The notes beneath the pieces are model-generated. The model had not been told where the DNA came from. It made no database searches and was given only the letters and a program-made list of their open reading frames with translations. Positions 1 through 10,002 of a stretch of 64,000 bases of DNA are shown piece by piece (the first letter of the stretch is position 1; every line of letters starts with the position of its first letter). A program made the position numbers and the translations under genes. Source of the stretch: Cohnella rhizosphaerae (GTDB lineage Bacteria > Bacillota > Bacilli > Paenibacillales > Paenibacillaceae); NCBI RefSeq assembly GCF_029525575.1, contig NZ_JAPDIA010000008.1, positions 248,001 through 312,000 on the forward strand, given 5' to 3'.

Positions 1-1
1 G

Positions 2-316
2 CCGGAATACGAGCATTCCAAGTATACGTTCGAGGTATCCGACGTCGCGATGCTGTTCGATCTGTTCTCGACCTACGAGGCCGAGGCGAAGCGCGCGATG
101 GACGAGAATCTCGTTTTCCCGGCTTACGATTACGTCCTTAAATGCTCCCATACGTTCAACCTGCTCGACGCGCGCGGCGCGATCAGCGTCACCGAGCGTA
201 CGGGTTATATCGGACGCGTGCGCAATCTGGCCCGCTCGGTCGCCGCAACGTTCCTGCAGGAGCGCGAGCGGCTCGGATTCCCGCTGCTGAAGAAGGAGGC
301 GAACGACAATGCCTAA
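2..316 (+). CDS. glyQ: Glycyl-tRNA synthetase alpha subunit, C-terminal part
   Basis: This is the 3' end of the gene for the catalytic alpha chain of the two-subunit glycyl-tRNA synthetase, which charges tRNA-Gly. Only about 104 residues are in the window and the start lies to the left of it. The segments [20 protein letters not shown] and [10 protein letters not shown] are the conserved C-terminal signature of bacterial GlyQ. The stop codon overlaps the glyS start by 8 bp (309-316), so the two subunits are translationally coupled, as usual for glyQS. Any T-box leader controlling the pair would lie outside the window. Confidence 0.95.
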   Translation, partial: PEYEHSKYTFEVSDVAMLFDLFSTYEAEAKRAMDENLVFPAYDYVLKCSHTFNLLDARGAISVTERTGYIGRVRNLARSVAATFLQERERLGFPLLKKEANDNA

Positions 317-2396
317 GGATCTGCTGCTCGAGATCGGCCTTGAGGAAGTGCCCGCGCGGTTCGTGCGGGGCGCGATGGAACAGCTGAAAGAAAAAATCGA
401 AAAATGGCTCGAAGCGAGCCGCCTCGCTCACGAAGGCGTGACCGCCTACGCGACGCCGCGCCGGCTGGCCGTCGTCGTCAATGGCTTGGCGGACCGCCAG
501 GAGGACGTCAGCGAGCAGGTCAAAGGACCGGCGCGCAAGATCGCGCTGGACGAGAGCGGCGCCTGGACGAAGGCCGCGCTCGGCTTCGCCCGCAGCAACG
601 CGGTGGAGCCCGAAGCGCTGTTCTTCAAGGAACTCGGCGGCGTCGAATACGTCTATGCCAACAAATCCAGCGTCGGCGTCGAGACGGCCGGCCTGCTGCC
701 AGAGGCGCTGCCTGCGATCATCACGTCGATGACGTTTCCGAAAAACATGCGCTGGGGCGCCTACGATCTTCGCTTCGTGCGTCCGATCCGGTGGCTCGTG
801 GCGCTGCACGGCGAGGCGATCGTGCCATTCGCGATCACGGACGTCGAGACCGGCCGCACGACCCGCGGACATCGCTTCCTCGGCGCGGACGCGGAGATAT
901 CCGTTCCGTCCGAATACGCGTCGAAGCTGCGCGAGCAGCACGTGATCGCCGATGTCGAGGAGCGCAGGGAAGCGATCCTGGCGCAGCTCGGCGAGCTCGC
1001 CAAGTCCCGAGGCTGGGAGATCGCGATCAAGGACGATCTGCTCGAAGAGGTGCTCTTCCTCGTCGAGACGCCGACCGCGCTGTCCGGCTCGTTCGATCCC
1101 GCCTTCCTCGACATTCCGCAGGAGGTGCTGATCACGTCGATGCGCGAGCATCAGCGCTACTTCCCGGTGCTGGACGCGCAGGGCAAGCTGCAGCCGCATT
1201 TCGTCACCGTTCGCAACGGGGACGACGCCGCGCTCGCTGCCGTCGCCAAGGGCAACGAAAAGGTGCTGCGCGCCCGCTTGTCTGACGCGAAGTTCTTCTA
1301 CGCGGAAGATCAAAAGGGAGCCATCGACGGCTTCCTGCGGAAGCTCGAAAGCATCGTTTATCACGAGGAGCTCGGCACGGTCGCCGACAAGGTGCGCCGC
1401 ATCCGCGCGACCGCCGACAAGCTCGCCGAGCTGCTTCGAGCGGACGAAGCGGTACGCGCGGACGTCTCGCGCGCCGCGGACATTTGCAAGTTCGACCTGG
1501 TGACGCAGATGGTATACGAATTCCCTGAACTGCAGGGCATCATGGGCGAAGATTACGCGCTTAAATTCGGCGAAAAGCCGGCGGTCGCCGAGGCGATCAA
1601 CGCGCATTACTCGCCGCGCAACGCGTCGGACAATCCGCCGGCTTCGCTCGTGGGCGCGATCGTCGGCATCGCCGACAAGCTCGACACGATCGTCGGCTGC
1701 TTCCTGATCGGCATCGTGCCGACCGGCTCCCAGGACCCGTACGCGCTTCGCCGCCAGGCCGCCGGCATCGTGTCGACGCTGCTTGCGCACGGACTCGAGC
1801 TCAAGCTGTCGGACCTGTTCAGGCTGTCGCTCGACGTCTATGCGGCAGCCGGTCTCGGCAAGCGCGAAGCGTTCGACGTGTCCAAGGACCTGAGCGAATT
1901 TTTCGCGTTGCGGGTAAAGAACGTATTGACGGAGCAGCAAATCCGCTACGACGTCACCGACGCGGTGCTCGGCGCGGGCTGCGACGACGTTCGCCGGACG
2001 GTGCTGCGCGCGCAGGCGCTGCAAGCCGCCGCCGGCGGCGACGGCCGCGAGTCGTTCCGTCCAGCGGCCGAAGCGTTCGGCCGCGTCGCGAATCTCGCGG
2101 CCAAGGGCGGAGATTCGCGCCAGGTGGACGCGTCGCTGTTCGCGGATCCGGCCGAAGGCGCGCTTTACGAGGCGTGGATGAACGCGCACGGCCGGATCGT
2201 GACCGCGACCGCCGAGACGAGGCTGTCCGACGCGTTGACCGCGCTGTCCGCGCTGAGCGGGCCGATCGCCGCGTTCTTCGAGGCCGTCATGGTCATGGCC
2301 GACGACGAGGCGATCCGCCGCAACCGGCTGGCGCTGCTCGGTCTGATCGCCGACGACGTGCGGGGCTTCGCCGACTTCGCCAAGCTCGCGGGCTAA
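309..2396 (+). CDS. glyS: Glycyl-tRNA synthetase beta subunit
   Basis: The 695-residue product is the tRNA-binding beta chain of the alpha2-beta2 glycyl-tRNA synthetase. Its length is normal for the family. The N-terminus ([14 protein letters not shown]) and the internal segments [11 protein letters not shown] and [12 protein letters not shown] are characteristic of GlyS, and an HD-like region ([14 protein letters not shown]) sits in the middle. The ATG at 309 lies inside the end of glyQ, which supports coupled translation. The next gene begins about 40 bp after the stop and could be co-transcribed. Confidence 0.97.
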   Translation: MPKDLLLEIGLEEVPARFVRGAMEQLKEKIEKWLEASRLAHEGVTAYATPRRLAVVVNGLADRQEDVSEQVKGPARKIALDESGAWTKAALGFARSNAVEPEALFFKELGGVEYVYANKSSVGVETAGLLPEALPAIITSMTFPKNMRWGAYDLRFVRPIRWLVALHGEAIVPFAITDVETGRTTRGHRFLGADAEISVPSEYASKLREQHVIADVEERREAILAQLGELAKSRGWEIAIKDDLLEEVLFLVETPTALSGSFDPAFLDIPQEVLITSMREHQRYFPVLDAQGKLQPHFVTVRNGDDAALAAVAKGNEKVLRARLSDAKFFYAEDQKGAIDGFLRKLESIVYHEELGTVADKVRRIRATADKLAELLRADEAVRADVSRAADICKFDLVTQMVYEFPELQGIMGEDYALKFGEKPAVAEAINAHYSPRNASDNPPASLVGAIVGIADKLDTIVGCFLIGIVPTGSQDPYALRRQAAGIVSTLLAHGLELKLSDLFRLSLDVYAAAGLGKREAFDVSKDLSEFFALRVKNVLTEQQIRYDVTDAVLGAGCDDVRRTVLRAQALQAAAGGDGRESFRPAAEAFGRVANLAAKGGDSRQVDASLFADPAEGALYEAWMNAHGRIVTATAETRLSDALTALSALSGPIAAFFEAVMVMADDEAIRRNRLALLGLIADDVRGFADFAKLAG

Positions 2397-2436
2397 TCCT
2401 GGCCGCGCCGCGGCCACTCGAACGGAGGGATGCACC

Positions 2437-3243
2437 ATCGAAGCAACAAGCGTAACCGTCTACGTCGTATCCGACTCCGCCGGCGACACCGGCGAGCTTG
2501 CGGTACGGGCGGCAGCCGCCCAATTTCACCCGCTCAAGGTGCAAATCCGGCGCGCCGGCTTTATCCAGCGGGAGGCGGCGATCGACGCCGTGCTCGAGGC
2601 GGCGCAGAGCGAGCGCGCCGTCGTGCTGTATACGCTCGTCATCGACGCGCTCCGCGGCTACATGGCTTCGGAGTCCGCCCGGCGGGGCATCTCCGCGATC
2701 GATCTGCTCGGCCCGCTCATCGACCAGATGGAGCAGCGGTTCGGCTGCCGGTCGAGGCACGAGCCGGGATTGAACCATGTGCTTGACGCAGGCTATTTTC
2801 GCAAGGTCGAAGCGGTCGAATTCGCGGTGCGTTACGACGACGCCCGCGACGTGACCGGCGTGAGCAAGGCCGACATCGTGCTGACCGGCGTCTCCCGGAC
2901 GTCGAAGACGCCGCTATCCATGGTGCTCGCGCATCGCACGTACAAAGTCGCGAACGTGCCGCTCGTGCCTGAGCTTACGCCGCCCCGGGAGCTGTTCCTC
3001 GTGCCGAAGACCAAGGTTTTCGGACTGACGATCCGGCCGGACGCGCTGAACGCGATCCGCGTCGAGCGGCTCAAGGCGCTCGGCCTGCCCAACACGGCTT
3101 CGTACGCGACGGCGGAGCGGATTCAGCAAGAGCTCGAATACGCGCACGGCATCATGAAAAAGCTGGGCTGCGTCATTATCGACGTGTCGAACAAGGCGGT
3201 CGAAGAAACGGCGAGCCTGATCATGGAGCAGTTGGAAAAATAG
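2437..3243 (+). CDS. yqfL: Pyruvate, phosphate dikinase regulatory protein (PPSR family), probable ATC start
   Basis: This is a DUF299/PPSR family bifunctional serine/threonine kinase and Pi-dependent phosphorylase. The family controls pyruvate,phosphate dikinase (or PEP synthase) by reversible phosphorylation. The P-loop-like GVSRTSKTPLS and the segments YVVSDSAGDTGEL and VPLVPELTPP are diagnostic. The N-terminal strand (TVYVVSDSAG) is encoded upstream of the first in-frame ATG at 2539, so that ATG cannot be the start. No ATG, GTG or TTG is in frame between the glyS stop and this region. A strong Shine-Dalgarno sequence (GGAGGG, 2424-2429) sits 7 nt before an in-frame ATC at 2437, giving 268 residues, the normal family size. 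An ATG at 2430 is out of frame, so a one-base error is the alternative. In Bacillus the homologue also lies close to dnaG and sigA. Confidence 0.85.
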   Translation: MEATSVTVYVVSDSAGDTGELAVRAAAAQFHPLKVQIRRAGFIQREAAIDAVLEAAQSERAVVLYTLVIDALRGYMASESARRGISAIDLLGPLIDQMEQRFGCRSRHEPGLNHVLDAGYFRKVEAVEFAVRYDDARDVTGVSKADIVLTGVSRTSKTPLSMVLAHRTYKVANVPLVPELTPPRELFLVPKTKVFGLTIRPDALNAIRVERLKALGLPNTASYATAERIQQELEYAHGIMKKLGCVIIDVSNKAVEETASLIMEQLEK

Positions 3244-3266
3244 ACGCTTTTCGACAAAATCGGCGG

Positions 3267-3307
3267 ACAACCGGCATGCCTCCAAGGCGGCTGGTTGTTG
3301 CTTTCTT
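3267..3307 (+). terminator. Rho-independent terminator after the PPSR gene
   Basis: ACAACCGGC (from 3267) pairs with GCTGGTTGT (to 3298) as a 9-bp stem with one G-U pair. A T-rich tail (TGCTTTCTT) follows. It separates the glyQS/PPSR unit from yqxD. Confidence 0.6.
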
Positions 3308-3407
3308 ACGGGAACGCGGTCTTAAATTTTGTGGATCAGGAAGGATTTATCGCCCCGGTAGCGTATATAATAGGGACTCACAATAACATCGATGAACGGG
3401 GTGTCGA

Positions 3408-3878
3408 ATGCTGCAAAATCCGGTCCGGGTCGTTGTCGACGCGGACGCCTGCCCGGTGAAGCCGGAGATCGCCGCATGCGTGAGGGCGGCGGGGACGAGA
3501 GCGCTGCTCGTATCTTCGCATGCGCATGTGCTTCATGCCGAGGAAGGCGTCGACGTCGTGACGGTGGACGCGAGCGATCAAGCGGCCGATCTGTATATCG
3601 CCAACGCGCTGAAGGCGTCCGACATTCTCGTCACCGGCGACTACGGGTTGGCCGCGCTCGGACTCGCCCGCGGAGCGGCCGTGCTGACGCCTCGCGGCAA
3701 GACGATCGACGAGGAGAATATCGACGAGCTGCTCGCGCAGCGGCACTTTTCGGCGAAGCAGCGGCGCGGCGGGATGCGGACGCGAGGCCCGAAGCCGTTT
3801 ACGGACGAGGACCGCGACCGCTTTCAACAAAAACTGACAAAGCTGCTTCGGAGGTTGCAGGAGAATTCGTTCGCTTAG
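3408..3878 (+). CDS. yqxD: UPF0178/DUF188 family protein YqxD
   Basis: The 156-residue protein belongs to the YaiI/YqxD (DUF188) family, thought to adopt a PIN-like nuclease fold but without an established function. The N-terminal VVVDADACPVKPE and the internal DILVTGDYGLAALGLARGA are the conserved acidic motifs of the family. The C-terminus is basic (SAKQRRGGMRTRGPK). Its position directly upstream of dnaG matches Bacillus subtilis. A TATAAT-like -10 lies at 3366-3371, but no convincing -35 precedes it. The ribosome binding site before the ATG is weak. Confidence 0.9.
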   Translation: MLQNPVRVVVDADACPVKPEIAACVRAAGTRALLVSSHAHVLHAEEGVDVVTVDASDQAADLYIANALKASDILVTGDYGLAALGLARGAAVLTPRGKTIDEENIDELLAQRHFSAKQRRGGMRTRGPKPFTDEDRDRFQQKLTKLLRRLQENSFA

Positions 3879-3926
3879 CGAATTGTATTACGTGCCGAAA
3901 TCGAACGGCAGGGCGGATGGCTTAAT

Positions 3927-5753
3927 ATGAATAACGGCATGATTCCACAAGAGACGATCGACGAGGTTCTTCGGCGGTACGACATTGCGGAGACCGTCGG
4001 TCGTTACGTTCAGTTGTCCAGAAACGGCAAGTATTTGAAGGGGTTGTGCCCGTTCCATTCCGAACGCACGCCTTCCTTCACGGTGACGCCGGAGAAGCAG
4101 ATCTTTCATTGCTACGGCTGCGGCAAGGGCGGCAACGTCGTCAAGTTCATCATGGAAATCGAAAACGAGACGTTTCCCGAAGCGATCAAGAGCATGTGCG
4201 AGGAGGCGGGGATCCCGATCTCCTGGCAGGCGCCCGACGGCGAACAGTCCGAGCGCCAGAAGGAGCGCTCCGTCATGACGGAGGCGCACGCCTATGCGGC
4301 GAAGTTCTACCATGCCGTGCTGCGCAATACCGCGGCGGGCACCGGCGCGATGAACTATCTTCGGGACCGCGGCATGACGGACAAGCTGATCGAGGAGTTC
4401 GGGCTCGGCTACGCGCCCGCGCGTTGGGACACGCTGGCGCAGGCGCTGGACAAGAAGGGCTTCGACCTCGCGGACATGGACCGGGGCGGACTGCTCTCCA
4501 GGCGGCATGAAGGCGAAGGCTTCGTAGACCGCTTCCGCGATCGCGTCATGTTCCCGATTCACGACGGCGACGGCAAGATTATCGCCTTCGCGGGAAGGCT
4601 CATGTCCGACGGCCAGCCGAAGTACCTGAATTCGCCCGAGTCGCCGCTTTTTAGCAAGAGCAGAACGCTCTACCGGTTCCACGCGGCGAAAGGCGCGATC
4701 CGCAAGAGCCGGCAGGTGGTGCTGCTCGAGGGCTACATGGACGTCATCAAGGCATGGTCGGCCGGCGTGCACAACGGCGTCGCGACGATGGGGACCGCCC
4801 TCACGGGCGAGCACGCTTCCCTGCTGAAGCGCTACGCGGACGAGGCGATCGTCTGCTACGACGGAGACGATGCGGGGATGGCCGCGGCGAGCAAGAGCAT
4901 TCCGCTGCTGGAGAACGCCGGCTTCAGGGTGCGGGTGGGCGTGCTGCCCGGCAAGATGGACCCGGACGAATACATCACGGCGTACGGCTCGGAAGCCTAC
5001 ATGCGGGAGATCGTCGAAGGCGCGGTATCCGCCCTCAAATTTCAGCTCATCTATTTGAGGAAATCCCATATACTGCTAGAAGAAGACGGGAAGCTCCGGT
5101 ATCTCGAAGACGCCATCAAGCTCGTAGCCAGGCGGGAATCGGCTACCGAACGGGAATTGACGCTCAAGGAGCTGGCGCAGGAATTCGGGGCTTCGACGGA
5201 CAGCTTGAAGCAGGACGTATTCAAGATCAGGCAGCAGGAGAAATTGGGAACGGCTGGGGATATTCCGGGCGGATCGTGGAATAATGAATGGAATGATAAC
5301 CGCAGTTCGGCCAAGCTTCCCAAAGTGTCGGTCGACTATGTCAAGGCCGAGCAGTACCTCCTGTCCTGGATGCTGCAGGATCGCGAGACGGCGGACATCG
5401 TCCGGGAACGGTTGGACGATCGCTTCCATGTAGAGGATCACGCGGCAATCGCTGCTTATCTATATGCCTATTACGCGCAGGGCCACCAGCCTGACATAGG
5501 AAGATTCATCGCCACGCTGCAGGACGATCGGCTGGAGCGCGCCACCAGCGCCATCGCGCTGATCGAAGTGCCCTTCGGAGAACGCGAACTTGCCGATTGT
5601 ATGCGAACGGTCGAGCGCCAGGTGACGAAAAAGGACGATTTGCAGAGCTTGTACGAAGAAATGAACAGAGCGGAGCGTACCGGTGATCCATTGCGCGCCG
5701 CGCAAATATTGACAGAGATTATCGCCCTGGAGAGACGGCAGAAGGAAAGCTGA
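3927..5753 (+). CDS. dnaG: DNA primase DnaG
   Basis: The 608-residue primase makes the RNA primers for replication. The CHC2 zinc finger is complete (C41, H44, C62, C65; [11 protein letters not shown] and [10 protein letters not shown]). The TOPRIM catalytic core carries the acidic motifs LLEGYMDV and CYDGDDAG, and the C-terminal third is the helicase-interacting domain. Start 3927 is used; an in-frame ATG at 3939 is an alternative. It is followed 31 bp later by sigA with a strong ribosome binding site, the classical macromolecular synthesis operon order. Confidence 0.97.
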   Translation: MNNGMIPQETIDEVLRRYDIAETVGRYVQLSRNGKYLKGLCPFHSERTPSFTVTPEKQIFHCYGCGKGGNVVKFIMEIENETFPEAIKSMCEEAGIPISWQAPDGEQSERQKERSVMTEAHAYAAKFYHAVLRNTAAGTGAMNYLRDRGMTDKLIEEFGLGYAPARWDTLAQALDKKGFDLADMDRGGLLSRRHEGEGFVDRFRDRVMFPIHDGDGKIIAFAGRLMSDGQPKYLNSPESPLFSKSRTLYRFHAAKGAIRKSRQVVLLEGYMDVIKAWSAGVHNGVATMGTALTGEHASLLKRYADEAIVCYDGDDAGMAAASKSIPLLENAGFRVRVGVLPGKMDPDEYITAYGSEAYMREIVEGAVSALKFQLIYLRKSHILLEEDGKLRYLEDAIKLVARRESATERELTLKELAQEFGASTDSLKQDVFKIRQQEKLGTAGDIPGGSWNNEWNDNRSSAKLPKVSVDYVKAEQYLLSWMLQDRETADIVRERLDDRFHVEDHAAIAAYLYAYYAQGHQPDIGRFIATLQDDRLERATSAIALIEVPFGERELADCMRTVERQVTKKDDLQSLYEEMNRAERTGDPLRAAQILTEIIALERRQKES

Positions 5754-5784
5754 AGCCGCCGCTGCAGGGAGGAGGGAGTCGGAA

Positions 5785-6921
5785 ATGGCGAACGATCAAC
5801 ACACCGGACTCGAGACGGAGAGCTCGCTGGAGCAGGTCAAGTCGCTGCTCATCGAACAAGGCAAGAAAAAGGGCGGACTGACCTACAAAGACATCATGGA
5901 GAAGCTGTCTCCGTTCGACCAGGACGCCGAGCAAATCGACGATTTCTTCGAGCAGCTGGCCGATCACGGCATCGAGGTCGTCAACGACCACGATGAGATC
6001 GGAGGCGGCCGCGACCGCGAGCGCGACGAGGACGAACGCGACGAGTTCAACTTCGACGACGATCTGTCGCTCCCGCCGGGCATCAAGATCAACGATCCGG
6101 TTCGCATGTACCTGAAGGAGATCGGACGCGTGCCGTTGCTCGGCGCAGACGACGAGGTCGAGCTGGCGAAGAAGATCGAGATCGGCGGCGAGGGCGGCGA
6201 GGAAGCGAAGAAGCGTCTGGCCGAGGCGAACCTTCGTCTGGTCGTCAGCATCGCGAAGCGGTATGTCGGACGAGGCATGCTGTTCCTTGACCTCATTCAA
6301 GAGGGCAACATGGGCCTGCTCAAAGCCGTCGAAAAATTCGACCATACGAAGGGCTATAAATTCAGTACGTACGCCACATGGTGGATTCGCCAAGCGATCA
6401 CGCGGGCGATTGCCGACCAGGCGCGTACGATCCGGATCCCCGTGCATATGGTCGAGACGATCAACAAGCTGATCCGCGTATCGCGTCAACTGCTGCAGGA
6501 GCTCGGACGCGAGCCTGCGCCCGAAGAAATCGCGGAGCAGATGGAACTGAGCGTCGACAAGGTTCGCGAGATCATGAAAATCGCGCAGGAGCCGGTCTCG
6601 CTCGAGACGCCGATCGGCGAAGAGGACGACTCGCATCTGGGCGACTTCATCGAAGATCAGGAGGCGCTCGCGCCGGCGGACGCGGCGGCTTACGAGCTGC
6701 TGAAGGAACAGCTGGAGGACGTGCTCGACACCCTGACCGAACGCGAGGAGAACGTGCTCAGGCTGCGGTTCGGTCTCGACGACGGCCGCACGCGGACGCT
6801 TGAGGAAGTCGGCAAAGTCTTCGGCGTTACGCGCGAACGGATCCGGCAGATCGAAGCCAAGGCGCTGCGCAAGCTTCGTCACCCGAGCCGCAGCAAGCGT
6901 CTGAAGGACTTCCTGGAATAA
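5785..6921 (+). CDS. sigA: RNA polymerase principal sigma factor SigA (RpoD)
   Basis: The 378-residue product is the housekeeping sigma-70 factor. It has an N-terminal region 1.1 followed by an acidic linker, region 1.2 ([18 protein letters not shown]), the very conserved region 2 ([18 protein letters not shown] and [14 protein letters not shown]), region 3, and the region 4.2 helix-turn-helix ([19 protein letters not shown]) ending in FLE. A GGAGGAGGG ribosome binding site lies a few bases upstream of the ATG. The sigma-A type promoters called elsewhere in this window are its expected targets. Confidence 0.98.
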   Translation: MANDQHTGLETESSLEQVKSLLIEQGKKKGGLTYKDIMEKLSPFDQDAEQIDDFFEQLADHGIEVVNDHDEIGGGRDRERDEDERDEFNFDDDLSLPPGIKINDPVRMYLKEIGRVPLLGADDEVELAKKIEIGGEGGEEAKKRLAEANLRLVVSIAKRYVGRGMLFLDLIQEGNMGLLKAVEKFDHTKGYKFSTYATWWIRQAITRAIADQARTIRIPVHMVETINKLIRVSRQLLQELGREPAPEEIAEQMELSVDKVREIMKIAQEPVSLETPIGEEDDSHLGDFIEDQEALAPADAAAYELLKEQLEDVLDTLTEREENVLRLRFGLDDGRTRTLEEVGKVFGVTRERIRQIEAKALRKLRHPSRSKRLKDFLE

Positions 6922-6950
6922 CAACCGAACGCCGTACTGCGTTCATGCAG

Positions 6951-6985
6951 AGGACCTTGCGCCGATCCATGGGCTGCAAGGTCCT
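6951..6985 (+). terminator. Perfect 10-bp hairpin downstream of sigA
   Basis: AGGACCTTGC (6951-6960) and GCAAGGTCCT (6976-6985) form a perfect 10-bp stem with a 15-nt loop. There is no T-tract after it, so it may be a weak or attenuating terminator, an mRNA 3'-end stabiliser or a processing site rather than a full stop. Confidence 0.45.
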
Positions 6986-7026
6986 CTTGGCATCCGGGGT
7001 GCCACGTAGCGAGAGGAGCTGTCGAC

Positions 7027-7860
7027 ATGCCTCCATTGGACGAGGACAAGAGGAAATGGGTCGTGCGGGAGATCGAATCCTGGCGCCGGGCGAAGATGCT
7101 GCCCGAACAGTATTGCGATTTCCTGCTGAATTTGTATTTGGACGATCTGACGGTCCGGCCCAAGAGCGCGACGGGCGAAAAGCTGCGTCAGATCGGTCAG
7201 GCTTCCGGAAAGCAATGGTTGTATGTCATTGGCATATTTTCCTTGATCTGCCTTGTTGTCCTTCATTTTAGCGCGTTTCCGCTGGCATTGCAAATCGCGG
7301 TGGCGGTCATCGGCACCGGCGGGCTCGTCGGTCTGGGGTCGCGCTACAGGGAGCGACTGCCCGCACGCGGCCTGGCGCTGCTGAGCGCGGGTATGCTGCT
7401 GCTGCCCGCTTCGGGGACCGCGATCCTCTACGTGCAGGGCTGGAAGGACGGGCCCGGTTTGTTCGTGCTGCTGCTGGCCAGCGCACTCGTCTGGATCCTA
7501 TGCGGCATCGCGGAGCGCTTCGCCGTGCTGCACTGGCTCGGTTGGATGGGCGTCATCGCGCTCTATGCGTCGGTGCTCTCGCGTCAGGTGCCCGATCCGA
7601 GCTGGCTCGAGGTGCAGGTGTTCTGGGTGCCGGCGGCGCTGCTGTTCGCCTGGCTCAGCTGGTTCTCGCACATCAAGTTCAAGGCGACCGGCGCCGTGCT
7701 GTTCGCGACGGCGTTGATCCTATGGTTTATGCCCGAAGTGTATTCGGCGCTGTTCGGCGTCGACCGGAATTGGATCCAGGTTGAGCTGATCGTTAAAATC
7801 GCGTTCGTCGGCACGCTCATGTTCCGGCTGCGCAGACAATGGATGGAATGGGTTGCATGA
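7027..7860 (+). CDS. Integral membrane protein of unknown function
   Basis: The 277-residue protein has a charged cytosolic N-terminal domain of about 60 residues (KRKWVVREIESWRRAKMLP) followed by about seven or eight hydrophobic helices. I do not recognise the family with certainty. The N-terminus resembles DUF2157-type membrane proteins. The start at 7027 has a good ribosome binding site (GAGAGGAG). The gene sits between sigA and trmK, where Bacillus subtilis has the cytochrome c550 gene cccA, but no haem-binding CxxCH motif is present. Its stop overlaps the trmK start (ATGA), which suggests coupled translation. Confidence 0.75.
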   Translation: MPPLDEDKRKWVVREIESWRRAKMLPEQYCDFLLNLYLDDLTVRPKSATGEKLRQIGQASGKQWLYVIGIFSLICLVVLHFSAFPLALQIAVAVIGTGGLVGLGSRYRERLPARGLALLSAGMLLLPASGTAILYVQGWKDGPGLFVLLLASALVWILCGIAERFAVLHWLGWMGVIALYASVLSRQVPDPSWLEVQVFWVPAALLFAWLSWFSHIKFKATGAVLFATALILWFMPEVYSALFGVDRNWIQVELIVKIAFVGTLMFRLRRQWMEWVA

Positions 7861-8744
7861 GTATGAAGGAAGATAAAAACAAAGTCGCGGTAGAAGTTTC
7901 AAAAGTCTCGAATGAAGCTACTCCTAAAGTCTCGAGCGAAGCTTCCAAAGTCTCGCAGGAGGCGCCGAAGCTGTCCAAACGCCTTGCCGCGCTCGCCGGC
8001 CTCGTGAAGCAAGGCGCGCGGTTCGCGGACATCGGCACCGACCACGCGCTGCTGCCCGTGCATTTGGCTTTGTCAGGCACGATCGCCTATGCTGTCGCTG
8101 GCGACGTCAATGCCGGCCCGGCTGAGGCGGCGCGCCGACAGGTGCTGGCTGCCGGCGTCGGAGACATCGTGTCGGTTCGTCATGGAGACGGACTGTCGGT
8201 GCTTGCCCCGGACGAAGTCGACACCGTCTGCATCGCCGGGATGGGCGGCAGCCTGATGGTGCGTCTGCTCGAGGAAGCGGGAGATGCGCTGTCCGGCGTG
8301 ACGACGCTCATCCTGTCGCCGCACGTGGCCGAAGATCAGGTGCGGCGCTGGCTGGAGGCGAACCGCTATGTGCTTGAGCTGGAACGTCTCGTCGAAGAAG
8401 ACGGCGAGATCTATACGCTGCTGCGGGCGGAGCGCGCGGCGAGCGCCGCGTCCTCCGAAGCCGTTCACGCCGCGCTGTACGATGCGAAGCTGCTGGGAGA
8501 TGCTTGCCAAGCTGTTCCGGCGGACTTGCTGTACGAGATGGGGCCGTTGCTGCTCCGTTCGCCAGACAAGGCGTTCATGGCGAAGTGGCGCGGCGAGCTG
8601 GCGAAGCGGGAGCGCATCGCGCAAGGAATGAAGCAATCGGAAGCCGCGGACACGCGGGCCAAGCTGGAAGTCTGGACGCGTACGACGAAGGACATCGAGG
8701 AGGTGCTGGCATGCTTGCAAGGGGAGAGACGATCGCCCAATTGA
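7857..8744 (+). CDS. trmK: tRNA (adenine(22)-N(1))-methyltransferase TrmK
   Basis: This SAM-dependent enzyme methylates A22 of tRNAs. The Rossmann motif GARFADIGTDHALLP, the GDVNAGP motif and DTVCIAGMGGSLMVRLL identify TrmK. Reading from the ATG at 7857, which overlaps the preceding stop, gives 295 residues. That includes about 38 extra N-terminal residues built from imperfect repeats of KVS-x-EA-x. Homologues normally begin close to the LSKRL motif. Here that motif starts at an in-frame CTG (7971) preceded at 8 nt by a perfect AGGAGG (7957-7962), so the short form may be the real, or an additional, product of about 257 residues. Confidence 0.93.
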   Translation: MSMKEDKNKVAVEVSKVSNEATPKVSSEASKVSQEAPKLSKRLAALAGLVKQGARFADIGTDHALLPVHLALSGTIAYAVAGDVNAGPAEAARRQVLAAGVGDIVSVRHGDGLSVLAPDEVDTVCIAGMGGSLMVRLLEEAGDALSGVTTLILSPHVAEDQVRRWLEANRYVLELERLVEEDGEIYTLLRAERAASAASSEAVHAALYDAKLLGDACQAVPADLLYEMGPLLLRSPDKAFMAKWRGELAKRERIAQGMKQSEAADTRAKLEVWTRTTKDIEEVLACLQGERRSPN

Positions 8745-9826
8745 TGGAGCGGCTCGCGCCGAAGCACTTCGCGGTCGAAGGAGACAAGATCGGCCTGCAG
8801 GTCGGTTCGCTGCGCAAGGAGATCAAACGCGTGCTGGTGACGCTCGACGTCAATCCTGGCGTCGTCAAGGAAGCGGTCGATCTGGGCGCGGAGCTCATCG
8901 TCGCCCATCATCCGATCATCTACCGGCCGCTTGCCCATTTGCAGACCGATACGCCCGCCGGCGCCCTGGCCGCGGAGCTGATCAGGCGGGACATCGCCGT
9001 TTACGTGTCGCACACGAATCTGGACACGGCCGAGGGCGGGCTCAACGATTGGATGGCGGAGGCGCTCGGCCTGGAAGGCCGGGACGTGCTGGAGGAGGTC
9101 CATACGGACAAGCTGTACAAGCTGGCCGTGTTCGTACCGCGCGCCCACGCGGAATCCGTACGCGACGCCATGTTCCGCGCGGGCGGCGGATGGATCGGCA
9201 ATTATAGCCATTGCAGCTTTAACGTCGACGGCGTCGGCACGTTCATGCCCCGCGAGGGGAGCGATCCGTACATCGGAGAAAACGGGATGCTGGCGACCGC
9301 CGAGGAGACGCGCATCGAGATCATCGTGCCGGAGAGCGCGCGCAAGGCGGTCGTGCAGGCGATGTTGAAGGCGCATCCTTACGAGGAGGTCGCCTACGAT
9401 CTGTACGGCGTCGACCTGAAGGGTCGCTCCTTCGGGCTGGGCCGCGTCGGCAAGCTGCAGGCGGCCATGCCGCTGGACGACTTCGCGGAGCTCGTCAAGG
9501 ATCGCTTGGGCATGCCGTTCGTCCGCGTGGTCGGCGAAGGCGCGCGGCAGGTGCGCAAAGTCGCCGTGCTGGGCGGCTCGGGCCGCAGCTACATCAAGCG
9601 GGCGATGTTCATGGGCGCGGACGTGCTCGTCACGGGCGACATCGACTTCCATTCGGCGCAGGACGCCGAAGCGGGCGGGCTCGCGATCGTCGATCCGGGT
9701 CACTACGCGGAGAAGATCATGCGTCCCAAGACCGCGCAGTGGCTGCGCGAACGGCTCGCGGAAAAGGGGTATGCGACCGAAGTATTCGCCTCCGAGGTGC
9801 ATACGGATCCGTTCAGGCTGAAATAG
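8711..9826 (+). CDS. yqfO: Nif3-like dinuclear metal centre hexameric protein YqfO
   Basis: The 371-residue protein belongs to the Nif3/DUF34 family, annotated as GTP cyclohydrolase 1 type 2. Metal-binding histidines are visible in ELIVAHHPIIYRPL and YVSHTNLDTAEGG, and a C-terminal GDIDFHSAQDAE completes the site. The length matches the longer Bacillus-type proteins that carry a PII-like insertion between the two halves. The ATG at 8711 is chosen because AGGAGGTG lies just upstream. It overlaps the end of trmK by 34 bp, the same order as yqfN-yqfO in Bacillus. The cellular role is unsettled. Confidence 0.92.
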   Translation: MLARGETIAQLMERLAPKHFAVEGDKIGLQVGSLRKEIKRVLVTLDVNPGVVKEAVDLGAELIVAHHPIIYRPLAHLQTDTPAGALAAELIRRDIAVYVSHTNLDTAEGGLNDWMAEALGLEGRDVLEEVHTDKLYKLAVFVPRAHAESVRDAMFRAGGGWIGNYSHCSFNVDGVGTFMPREGSDPYIGENGMLATAEETRIEIIVPESARKAVVQAMLKAHPYEEVAYDLYGVDLKGRSFGLGRVGKLQAAMPLDDFAELVKDRLGMPFVRVVGEGARQVRKVAVLGGSGRSYIKRAMFMGADVLVTGDIDFHSAQDAEAGGLAIVDPGHYAEKIMRPKTAQWLRERLAEKGYATEVFASEVHTDPFRLK

Positions 9827-9960
9827 CCGAAAGCCGGAAGCCGGAAGAGACTCCCAACCGACGCTTTACCTGCAAAGAAACTTATCTGGTCCCGCAGGCC
9901 TGAATATAGGCGTACAAGCCCGTATGACAGTCTGCTTTAAGACTGTGGGCGACGCTGCCA

Positions 9961-9989
9961 TTGTGCATCGGCGCGATATTGGTTATACT
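9961..9989 (+). promoter_or_regulatory. Sigma-A promoter of rnpB
   Basis: TTGTGC (9961-9966) and TATACT (9984-9989) are separated by exactly 17 bp. The predicted start falls at about 9996-9998, a few bases before the first helix of the RNase P RNA. Confidence 0.65.
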
Positions 9990-10002
9990 TATCGGTGCAT
10001 AT

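Noticed and set aside
189-2438. Long open frame of about 749 codons on the minus strand opposite glyS
   Set aside because: It is antisense to a certain gene, is arginine/histidine rich as expected for the complement of GC-rich coding sequence, and has no family motifs.
7027-7860. Cytochrome c550 (cccA), expected next to sigA by synteny
   Set aside because: The protein has no CxxCH haem motif and is a multi-pass membrane protein.
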